Part shown: positions 1-6,735 of the stretch, piece by piece
Layout: every line of letters begins with the position of its first letter
Numbering within the stretch: the stretch's first letter is position 1
Source of the DNA: Lachnospiraceae bacterium
GTDB lineage: Bacteria; Bacillota; Clostridia; Lachnospirales; Lachnospiraceae
DNA length: 9,522 nt
Reading direction: 5' to 3'
Assembly (NCBI GenBank): GCA_009774585.1
Contig: VSOA01000041.1
Span: 1-9,522, forward strand
Notes under the pieces: model-generated
The model's input: only the letters and a program-made list of their open reading frames with translations
Databases searched by the model: none
What the model was told of the DNA's origin: nothing
Translations under genes and position numbers: made by a program

Positions 1-22
1 GATTAAAGGATATGGTATTGTG

Positions 23-1687
23 ATGAAGTTACGAAAGAGAGAAAGAACGCAGAACGGATTATTTAATAGAACGATCAAGAACCCGTTGGTACAATATGCA
101 GGGATTTTGTCCTATGCGATCTTGTTAATTATGCGGATTCCGCTGTCAAAGACAATTGGAGATGCAGGGGTTGGATTGTTTGCGCCTGCTTTTGAAATCT
201 TTCTTCTGATTACGCTGTTTACGTCATATAGCATGACGGGCGCCATGTCGGCGATTATCCGGTACAGAGTAAAACGTGAACAGTATAAAAGTGCAAGAAA
301 AGCCTTTCGCGCGGCGTTTTTCATGGATTTGATCGTCAGCGTAACAGCGGCTGTTCTGATCGTTGTTTTTTCTTCATTTATTGCGGACATTCTTATTTTG
401 GAGCCGCGTAGCCGTATGGCGGTTCTGACAGTGGCGCCGGTGATTGTCTTCGCGGCATTTATAGGCACATTCCGCGGATATTTCAGCGGGTTCGGTCTTG
501 GTATGCTGACGGCGCATTCGCAGTATATCGAAAGCATTGTCATGATAATATGCGCGATATTTTTCGGAGAGATGTCATATACTTACGGTTTAAAAGTTTC
601 CGCTCTGAAACAGAACGAGACATACAGCTATGCGTACGGTGCGATGGGCGCTATGCTGGGTGTGATGTTATCCCAGTTGATTACGTTGATTCATCTGCTG
701 GTAATTTTTGTGGTCTATTCGGGTACGCTTCGGGGCAAGCTTGGCATGGATAACAGTAAACGGCTGGAAACGCAGTATTCATTGCAAAGAATGATATTTG
801 CCAACAGCTTTCCGATAGCGCTGATTGCAATTTTGTCCAATCTGTTTATGATTGTTGATCAGCGAATGTTCAATTATTGTATGAATAAGAAGAATCTTGG
901 AGAGACACGGACTGCGCTGTGGGGGAGTTATTACGGAAAGTTTGCGGTTTTTATCGGTGTATTTACAGTATTTGCCATACTCAGTGTTTATACGATGACA
1001 GGTAAAATAAGCAATGCGTACGAGAGAGAAGAATATCGTGTTATGCGTGACAGAATCGGCAAGGCGGTCCGCAGATTGTCTATCACGGCATTCCCAATTG
1101 CAATCTATCTGGCGGCTCTGGCAAGAGCGATGCTTACAAGTTTGTATAAGGGAGAAGTCGATACGGAAGTATTGTGGATACAGAAAGGTGTTATTATCAT
1201 AGTGCTCTATGGATTTTGCTTCTTTTTTGCACAGATATTGTATAAGACGCATATGCTCAGAGAATTGCTGCTGACGACAGTAGTGTCTTTGTTAGCGCAT
1301 ACTCTGATTGCCTATCTTTTCGTACAGAAAGCGCTTCTGGGTGCGGATGGTGTGATATATGCTTTAATTGCATTTTTTGCTTTATATGGAGGGCTGAACT
1401 TTTTCTTTGTCAGCAGGAATCTGAAATATCGTCAGGACTGGCTTGGGGGAATAGTTTTCCCGGCTGCGGCGGCAGGAGTTTCCGGCGTGGTGGTTGTGAT
1501 TATGAGCAAGCTGTTGCTTGAGCCGGTAGGCGGCGCGTTGACGGTGTTGATCGGTATACTGGTGGGATTGTTCTTCTATATCACTTTTTTGATGATTTTA
1601 AAAGTGATAGGGGAAGCGGAACTATCCAGAATACCGCTTGGATTTTTCTTTATTATGCTTGGCAGGAATATCGGAGTTTTGAGATAG
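23..1687 (+). CDS. SpoVB-like MOP-superfamily flippase / polysaccharide exporter
   Basis: A 554-residue, very hydrophobic protein with about 14 predicted membrane segments, the usual size and layout of the multidrug/oligosaccharidyl-lipid/polysaccharide (MOP) exporter superfamily. A basic N-terminus (KLRKRER) precedes the first helix at about residues 24-42. RGYFSG at 151-156 followed by SQYIE at 166-170 matches the RGYFQG...SQ-x-E pattern of SpoVB/PST-type flippases, which move lipid-linked glycans or peptidoglycan precursors across the cytoplasmic membrane. Which lipid-linked substrate it moves cannot be read here. Start choice: ATG at 23 is preferred, and a GTG at 20 in the same frame is also possible. 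AAAGGA at 5-10 could serve either (12 or 9 nt spacing). The frame stays open to the window edge, so an upstream start cannot be formally excluded. No glycosyltransferase lies downstream, so a capsule or teichoic-acid role is not supported. Family call firm, substrate unknown. Confidence 0.88.
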   Translation: MKLRKRERTQNGLFNRTIKNPLVQYAGILSYAILLIMRIPLSKTIGDAGVGLFAPAFEIFLLITLFTSYSMTGAMSAIIRYRVKREQYKSARKAFRAAFFMDLIVSVTAAVLIVVFSSFIADILILEPRSRMAVLTVAPVIVFAAFIGTFRGYFSGFGLGMLTAHSQYIESIVMIICAIFFGEMSYTYGLKVSALKQNETYSYAYGAMGAMLGVMLSQLITLIHLLVIFVVYSGTLRGKLGMDNSKRLETQYSLQRMIFANSFPIALIAILSNLFMIVDQRMFNYCMNKKNLGETRTALWGSYYGKFAVFIGVFTVFAILSVYTMTGKISNAYEREEYRVMRDRIGKAVRRLSITAFPIAIYLAALARAMLTSLYKGEVDTEVLWIQKGVIIIVLYGFCFFFAQILYKTHMLRELLLTTVVSLLAHTLIAYLFVQKALLGADGVIYALIAFFALYGGLNFFFVSRNLKYRQDWLGGIVFPAAAAGVSGVVVVIMSKLLLEPVGGALTVLIGILVGLFFYITFLMILKVIGEAELSRIPLGFFFIMLGRNIGVLR

Positions 1688-1790
1688 GAGAATACTTTTC
1701 TTCCGATAAAATAATGAGATTGTCTGCATAAAATTTACGAAATGACTGATACTGATTACAAGAAATCCGGTAAGAAGGGCTATAAAAGGG

Positions 1791-2441
1791 ATGAAACTTT
1801 TAAGACGTATCAGTCTTTTTCTTGTTTTATCGAGCGTTATGCTCGGCGTAGGAGGGTATACCGCGCTTAAGGCGGAGCAGTTTTTCTACCCAAACAGATA
1901 TCAGATGAAAGAGACTCGTAATGAAGACAAACAACAGTATGAGGAAGATGCTCATTATGATATGCAGGAGCAGGTGATAGAGACAGCGGTGGGAGATATT
2001 CCCGTGGTAACTGCGGACACAGCTTATTTTGTAGAAGAAGTGGATCTGATAAGCGGTACGGTACACGAGACGGAAGAAAGCGTGCCTGTCAAATATATCG
2101 GACTGGATAGGGAGGGGCTGCTTCAGGAGCTGGAATCTTATGATGATAATCCTCCGCTGACAGAATTGGAGCAGGGGTTTGAGACAATAGAACTGACTGC
2201 TTTTTCAAAGGACAGGGTGGTAATCTGCAAATACTATAAACTGGAAGAAGACAAGGGATTCTATCTTATGGTGGCAGACCATTTTATTGTAGTGTACCGG
2301 GAGGATAAACAGACCTTGTACATGAATACGGATATCCTGCTGGACAGTCTGAATGAGACGCTGCAGACGGAAATTATGCGGGGAAAGTATGTGGAGACAG
2401 AGGAAGAATTATATAATTTCCTTGAATCTTATTCAAGCTAA
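1791..2441 (+). CDS. Membrane-anchored hypothetical protein with BofC-like C-terminal region
   Basis: A 216-residue protein with one N-terminal hydrophobic segment (about residues 7-26) after KLLRR. It has no lipobox cysteine, so it is probably a signal anchor or cleaved signal peptide with the rest outside the membrane. Residues about 35-60 are highly charged (E, D, K, Q). The last 60 residues (157-216) contain alternating beta-like strands (FYLMVADHFIVVYRED), then YMNTDI and the ending GKYVETEEELYNFLESYSS. From memory this resembles a C-terminal region common in Clostridia proteins and sometimes annotated as BofC C-terminal domain. BofC controls sigma-K processing in Bacillus, but that function should not be transferred here. 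The ribosome site is not ideal: AAGAAGGG at 1772-1779 lies 11 nt from the ATG and AAAAGGG directly abuts it. It lies 17 bp before the FAD oxidoreductase and is probably cotranscribed with it. Function unknown. Confidence 0.8.
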   Translation: MKLLRRISLFLVLSSVMLGVGGYTALKAEQFFYPNRYQMKETRNEDKQQYEEDAHYDMQEQVIETAVGDIPVVTADTAYFVEEVDLISGTVHETEESVPVKYIGLDREGLLQELESYDDNPPLTELEQGFETIELTAFSKDRVVICKYYKLEEDKGFYLMVADHFIVVYREDKQTLYMNTDILLDSLNETLQTEIMRGKYVETEEELYNFLESYSS

Positions 2442-2458
2442 GGATGCAGGGAGGGAAT

Positions 2459-3727
2459 ATGAGTAGAAAGATTGCCGTAGTTGGCGGGGGTGCGGCAGGA
2501 ATGACGGCCGCCATACAATCGGCGCGTATGGGCGCACTGGTAACGATATATGAAAGAAATGACAGGGTGGGGAAGAAACTTCTTTCCACGGGTAACGGCA
2601 AATGCAATTTCTCCAATGAATTGATGGGAGCCGATTACTACTTCGGAAGCGGGAAAATGCTTATAGACAGCATTTACGCGAACTTTGGTTTGAGAGATAC
2701 CAAGGAGTTCTTTACCGGACTCGGAATGAGGATTAAGAACCGGAACGGGTATCTATATCCGGCGAGCGAACAGGCATCCACAGTGCTGGATGTCTTAAGA
2801 TATGAATTGGAACGTTTGCAGATTACAATACATACGAATCAGCAAGTGAAAAGCATTGTGCGGCGTCAGAACGCACTGGTGATTGAGACGACAGAGAATA
2901 AGAGTGAGAAATATGATGCGGTTATACTTGCCTGCGGCGGCAAAGCGGCTCCTAAGACCGGATCAGACGGGGCGGGATTCCTTTTGGCGAAAGCTCTGGG
3001 ACACAGAGTCATACCGACAGTACCTGCACTTGCCGCGCTTAAGTGTAAGGAAGATTTTTACAAACGTGTGGCAGGCGTGCGTTGTGATGCGAAACTGACA
3101 TTGCGCATAGACGGTCGATCCGTGCGGTCTGAACGCGGCGAACTGCAATGGACGGATTACGGTATTTCCGGAATTCCGGTATTTCAATTGAGCAGAGATG
3201 CGGCATATGCGCTGTCAGGCAAAAAAGGTGTGACGGTGGAGATAAATCTGCTGCCTGATTATGAGCGGGATTTAGATGATACCGTAAGCGAAGCGGATAT
3301 GGATGCAGGTTATGAGCCGTTCTGGACAGATAGATGGAGAAGGCAGAGCGAACAGACGATGGAACAGTTCGTGACCGGTATAGTCAATAAGAAAATCGGA
3401 CTACTGTTACTGAAGCTGGCAGATATTAAGGAGACGGAGACGGCTAGTCTTGTTCCGGCGGCTTCACGGAGTAAATTAGAGCGATTGTTCTGTTCTCTGA
3501 CCGTGATTGTCGGAGCAGTCAACCCGTATGAACAGGCACAGGTGTGTGCAGGCGGTGTAGACTGCACGGAAGTATCACGTGAATTGGAATCACGTCTTAT
3601 ACCGGGGGTGTTTTTTGCCGGGGAAATATTGGATATAGACGGTTTATGCGGAGGGTATAATCTGCAGTGGGCGTGGAGCAGCGGGAGCGTTGCGGGGCGT
3701 GCTGCAGCGGGGAGAAAGGTACGGTAA
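2459..3727 (+). CDS. HI0933/BaiN-family NAD(P)/FAD-dependent oxidoreductase
   Basis: A 422-residue cytoplasmic flavoprotein of normal family length. The N-terminus has the dinucleotide-binding fold: GGGAAG at residues 9-14 and the acidic E32 ending the second strand. The family hallmark follows at 36-53 (RVGKKLLSTGNGKCNFSN), and the C-terminal FAD motif covers GEILDIDG (388-395) and GGYNLQWAWSSG (398-409). The family is annotated variously as HI0933-like, YhiN, aminoacetone oxidase-like, or BaiN (a bile-acid delta-reductase in Clostridium scindens). Most members have no proven substrate, and no bai genes are present here, so bile-acid activity should not be assumed. The start is set at ATG 2459, just after AGGGAGGG (2448-2455). 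An in-frame ATG at 2444 has no properly spaced ribosome site. It follows the BofC-like gene by 17 bp and precedes the ABC ATPase by 4 bp. Family certain, substrate unknown. Confidence 0.92.
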   Translation: MSRKIAVVGGGAAGMTAAIQSARMGALVTIYERNDRVGKKLLSTGNGKCNFSNELMGADYYFGSGKMLIDSIYANFGLRDTKEFFTGLGMRIKNRNGYLYPASEQASTVLDVLRYELERLQITIHTNQQVKSIVRRQNALVIETTENKSEKYDAVILACGGKAAPKTGSDGAGFLLAKALGHRVIPTVPALAALKCKEDFYKRVAGVRCDAKLTLRIDGRSVRSERGELQWTDYGISGIPVFQLSRDAAYALSGKKGVTVEINLLPDYERDLDDTVSEADMDAGYEPFWTDRWRRQSEQTMEQFVTGIVNKKIGLLLLKLADIKETETASLVPAASRSKLERLFCSLTVIVGAVNPYEQAQVCAGGVDCTEVSRELESRLIPGVFFAGEILDIDGLCGGYNLQWAWSSGSVAGRAAAGRKVR

Positions 3728-3731
3728 CGGT

Positions 3732-4859
3732 ATGAAAGTAGTTTTACAGAATCTGACCAAGAAATTTCCGAGTCGGGACAGGAAGAAACGTGATGAGGTG
3801 ATTGCTGTTGATAACTTTAATTTTGAAATTCCGGATGGTAAATTAATCGGCTTATTGGGACCTTCCGGATGCGGTAAGAGCACAACGCTTAACCTGATCA
3901 GCGGATTGGTGAAGCCTACCGCAGGGAGAATTTTTTTCGGAGAGGATGATGTGACAGGGCTTCCTCCGGAGAACAGAGGCATTGGACTTGTATTTCAGAA
4001 TTATGCGTTATATCCGCATCTGACAGTTAGACAGAATATTTTGTTTCCGCTGCAAAATCTTAAGGGAAAGGATAAGCTGTCTAAAGAAGAGATGATGAAG
4101 AAAGCAGCGGAGGCGGCAAAACTTGTGCAGATAGATGAGTTGATGGAAAGAAAGCCTCGTGAATTGTCGGGAGGACAACAACAGCGCGTTGCGATTGCCC
4201 GTGCGATGGTGAAGATGCCCAAAGTACTTCTGTTAGATGAACCGTTATCAAATCTCGATGCCAGACTGCGGCTCCAGACGCGGGAGGAAATCCGCAGAAT
4301 ACAACAGGAGACTAAGATTACAACCGTATTTGTCACACACGATCAGGAGGAGGCAATGAGTATTTCCGATATGATTGTCGTGATGAAAGAAGGGGCGGTG
4401 CAGCAGATCGGGCAGCCGCAGGAAGTGTATGACTCGCCGGTTAATTTGTTTGTTGCAAAGTTTCTCGGAACGCCACCGATTAATATTTTTAAGGGGAAAA
4501 TCGGGGGAGGCAGACTCTATATAGGAGACGAGGCGGTCCTTGCCGTAGGCGGCGTACCCGACCGAAATGTTTATGTCGGCGTCAGACCGGAGGGATTTAT
4601 GTTGAATGAAAACGGACCTTTCGGATGTCAACTGAATCGTGTGGAAGTGATGGGACGGGATATCAGCGTCGTTTCTATGCACAAAGAATGTCTCAATGAG
4701 GTGGTGCGCGCCATAATCGGTACAGAGACGAAGGCGGACATCGGAATAGACAGCGCTGTGAAAGGCGGTATCGTCAGATTCAGCCTGATACCGCACAAAG
4801 TATTCCTGTTTGAGAGAGAAACAGAGAAACGGATAGACGCAGAGGTATGTTCGTTATGA
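3732..4859 (+). CDS. CUT1-type ABC importer ATPase (MalK/UgpC/MsmK-like)
   Basis: A 375-residue ATPase that energises the importer encoded by the next three genes, acting as a dimer on the inner face of the membrane. Motifs are complete: Walker A GPSGCGKST (43-51), Q-loop Q89 in VFQNYALYPHL, signature LSGGQ (145-149), Walker B LLLDE (166-170), D-loop SNLD (173-176) and switch H203. After about residue 235 comes the MalK-type regulatory/TOBE region (VGVRPEGF), giving the normal length for carbohydrate-uptake ATPases. A basic stretch SRDRKKRDE (14-22) lengthens the first beta hairpin compared with classical MalK. I recall similar insertions in clostridial relatives. ATG 3732 is chosen because the in-frame TTG at 3690 lies deep inside the oxidoreductase gene. 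GGGGAGAAAGG (3709-3719) lies upstream with a longish 12-nt gap. The stop overlaps the permease start (ATGA), indicating translational coupling. Such ATPases can serve several importers. Confidence 0.95.
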   Translation: MKVVLQNLTKKFPSRDRKKRDEVIAVDNFNFEIPDGKLIGLLGPSGCGKSTTLNLISGLVKPTAGRIFFGEDDVTGLPPENRGIGLVFQNYALYPHLTVRQNILFPLQNLKGKDKLSKEEMMKKAAEAAKLVQIDELMERKPRELSGGQQQRVAIARAMVKMPKVLLLDEPLSNLDARLRLQTREEIRRIQQETKITTVFVTHDQEEAMSISDMIVVMKEGAVQQIGQPQEVYDSPVNLFVAKFLGTPPINIFKGKIGGGRLYIGDEAVLAVGGVPDRNVYVGVRPEGFMLNENGPFGCQLNRVEVMGRDISVVSMHKECLNEVVRAIIGTETKADIGIDSAVKGGIVRFSLIPHKVFLFERETEKRIDAEVCSL

Positions 4860-5761
4860 GAAAGAGGAAATTTAGTAACAGTAGTCTGAAAGGATGGCTG
4901 TATCTTTTGCCGGCAATTCTTTTTCTGGGCGCTTTTATGGTATATCCTTTGATTGATGTGTTTGTTTATTCGTTTGAGGAAGGATATAATTCTGCGTCCC
5001 AGACTTATTTCGGAACCGGATTCTATAATTATTCATATGTATTACATGATCCGTATTTTTTGCAGGCTGTGAAGAATACGTTTATTCTGGTTGTTATCAC
5101 AGTACCGCTTTCCACGGGAATCGCGCTGCTTATTTCCATAGGATTACAAGCAGTCAGACCGCTTCGTGAATTACTGCAGACGATCTTCTTCCTGCCGTAT
5201 GTGACCAATACGCTGGCGGTCGGCATGGTTTTCATGATCCTTTTCAAGAAAACGGCGTATTCGGAAGGTATGATCAATCTGCTTATCACAGCGCTTGGCG
5301 GGACAAGCGTAGACTTTATTGACGGACCGTATTGGGCGAAGATGTTTGTGCTGTGTTTTTATACGGTATGGGTTGTTATGCCTTTTAAGATTCTGATATT
5401 GACCGGAGCGCTATCCGGGGTAGACAGACAATATTATCACGCGGCAAGAGTGGATGGCACATCGAAATTCAGAATTTTTATGCGAATTACACTGCCCATG
5501 ATTTCCCCCATGATTTTTTATCTGGTTATCACAGGGTTTATCGGTGCATTCAAGGCTTATAGTGACGTAGTTGCCTTGTTTGGTACAAATTTAAACGCGG
5601 CGGAAATGAATACGATTGTCGGTTATGTTTATGATATGCTGTACGGCGACAGCGGCGGATATCCTTCCTATGCGTCTGCGGCAGCAATCATATTATTTGC
5701 CATTATATTGACGATTACATGCATCAATCTGCTGATCAGTAAGAAGAATGTACATTATTGA
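4856..5761 (+). CDS. CUT1 ABC importer permease, MalF/UgpA type
   Basis: A 301-residue integral membrane protein with about six helices (first at about 13-40, others near 70-97, 107-130, 160-184, 216-236 and 274-294). The cytoplasmic EAA loop that docks onto the ATPase is clear: HAARVDG at 195-201 leading to ITLP at 211-214, followed by MISP. This is the standard inner-membrane half of a binding-protein-dependent sugar-type importer and pairs with the MalG-type gene just downstream. The start is ATG 4856, giving a 4-bp ATGA overlap with the ATPase stop and a 10-nt spacing from AGAGG (4841-4845). The upstream ATG at 4847 is only 1 nt from that ribosome site and is less likely. It lacks the long N-terminal extension and periplasmic domain of E. 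coli MalF, as is normal for UgpA-like Gram-positive members. Confidence 0.94.
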   Translation: MRKRKFSNSSLKGWLYLLPAILFLGAFMVYPLIDVFVYSFEEGYNSASQTYFGTGFYNYSYVLHDPYFLQAVKNTFILVVITVPLSTGIALLISIGLQAVRPLRELLQTIFFLPYVTNTLAVGMVFMILFKKTAYSEGMINLLITALGGTSVDFIDGPYWAKMFVLCFYTVWVVMPFKILILTGALSGVDRQYYHAARVDGTSKFRIFMRITLPMISPMIFYLVITGFIGAFKAYSDVVALFGTNLNAAEMNTIVGYVYDMLYGDSGGYPSYASAAAIILFAIILTITCINLLISKKNVHY

Positions 5762-5770
5762 TGAATATAG

Positions 5771-5791
5771 GGATATAAGGATATAAGGATA
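5771..5791 (+). repeat. Short tandem repeat GGATATAA, about 2.6 copies, between permease genes
   Basis: Two exact 8-bp units (5771-5778 and 5779-5786) are followed by a partial third, GGATA (5787-5791). The repeat fills most of the 43-bp gap between the two permease genes and ends 13 nt before the ATG at 5805. Each unit junction creates AAGGA, a ribosome-site-like sequence. Confidence 0.9.
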
Positions 5792-5804
5792 GAGGGTGTA
5801 TTTC

Positions 5805-6701
5805 ATGCATAGAGAAAAGATGAATGCAGATAGCAGAACTGACTATGAGCAAATTGAATTGACAGCCCGCAGGCGGAAACTGGCGGCGGATAGTATCACA
5901 TACTTCATGCTGACGGTATGGGCTGTGATTGTGCTGTTTCCCTTTTACTGGATGGTTCTGACGTCGGTAAAAAGTTATGGGGCATACAATTCTGAGTACA
6001 TTCCCCGATTTTATACGTTGTCACCTACCATGCAGAATTATGCGGATGCTTTTACGGCGGTTCCGCTCGGACAGTATCTTGTAAATACGGTGATTTTTAC
6101 ACTGGCAACTACGTTGCTTATGCTGATCGTGATTACGTTAGCGGCCTTTGCCTTTGCCCGCCTTGATTTTAAGGGTAAAAATATCGTGTTTGTCATATTC
6201 CTTTCTCTGATGATGATTCCGAATGAACTTGTTATCATCACGAACTATATGACGGTCACGAATCTGGATTTGCGCAATTCGTTTACAGGATTGATTCTGC
6301 CTTCCGTTACATCCGTTTTCTATATTTATCTGCTGAAAGAAAACTTTGAACAGATACCGGATACGCTCTACTATGCGGCGAAGGTTGACGGAACCTCCGA
6401 TTTCAAATATTTGATTCGGGTGATGATACCTATTTCGAAACCTACGCTTGTCACGGTAACAATCTTAAAAGTAATTGAATGTTGGAATTCTTATGTGTGG
6501 CCAAGACTTATCACAGACGACGAGAGATACTTCCTTGTGTCAAACGGGATTCAGGAGATTCGGGAGAACGGTTTCGGGCGTGAAAATATTCCGGCGATGA
6601 TGGCGGCGGTAGTGGTGATTTCCCTGCCGCTAATCATATTGTTTCTGATATTCCGTAAGAAAATTATGGAAGGAGTATCCAGAGGAGGACTGAAAGGATA
6701 G
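5805..6701 (+). CDS. CUT1 ABC importer permease, MalG/UgpE type
   Basis: A 298-residue membrane protein with about six helices. The first lies near 32-54 after a charged cytoplasmic N-terminal tail (RTDYEQIELTARRRK); others are near 91-114, 126-149, 160-177, 211-230 and 263-284. The EAA loop reads YYAAKVDG (189-196) leading to VMIP (206-209), the site that contacts the ATPase Q-loop region. The C-terminal EGVSRGGLKG is typical of MalG-type subunits, whose tail inserts into the ATPase dimer interface. Together with the MalF-type partner it forms the heterodimeric channel. ATG 5805 is chosen for its 8-nt spacing from AGAGGG (5791-5796). An in-frame GTG at 5796 falls inside that ribosome site, and an ATG at 5820 is a weaker alternative. 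It is separated from the preceding gene by 43 bp containing a short tandem repeat, and from the binding-protein gene by 34 bp. Confidence 0.94.
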   Translation: MHREKMNADSRTDYEQIELTARRRKLAADSITYFMLTVWAVIVLFPFYWMVLTSVKSYGAYNSEYIPRFYTLSPTMQNYADAFTAVPLGQYLVNTVIFTLATTLLMLIVITLAAFAFARLDFKGKNIVFVIFLSLMMIPNELVIITNYMTVTNLDLRNSFTGLILPSVTSVFYIYLLKENFEQIPDTLYYAAKVDGTSDFKYLIRVMIPISKPTLVTVTILKVIECWNSYVWPRLITDDERYFLVSNGIQEIRENGFGRENIPAMMAAVVVISLPLIILFLIFRKKIMEGVSRGGLKG

Positions 6702-6735
6702 CGGTTAATGTTTGGAAAAGGGGCGTGGAATAAGA

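Noticed and set aside
1..23. Possible 3' end of an upstream gene (LKDMVL then TGA at 21-23, overlapping ATG 23 as TGATG)
   Set aside because: Only six codons are visible. The overlap would fit translational coupling, but the evidence is too little to call a gene.
779..1252. 157-codon minus-strand open frame opposite the flippase gene
   Set aside because: It is antisense to a membrane-protein gene, with no ribosome site or recognisable domain; a shadow frame.
1688..1790. Search for a promoter or terminator in the gap after the flippase
   Set aside because: TTGTCT (1720-1725) and GATACT (1748-1753) are 22 bp apart, too far for a normal promoter. A small ACTGAT direct repeat at 1745-1756 is not convincing, and no terminator hairpin was found.
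4248..4796. 182-codon minus-strand open frame opposite the ATPase gene
   Set aside because: It is antisense to a fully motif-supported ATPase, and its His/Arg/Asp-rich composition is typical of a shadow frame.
5761..5778. Five-codon frame MNIGI starting in a TGATG overlap after the MalF-type permease
   Set aside because: It lies within the tandem repeat region and is far too short to distinguish from chance.
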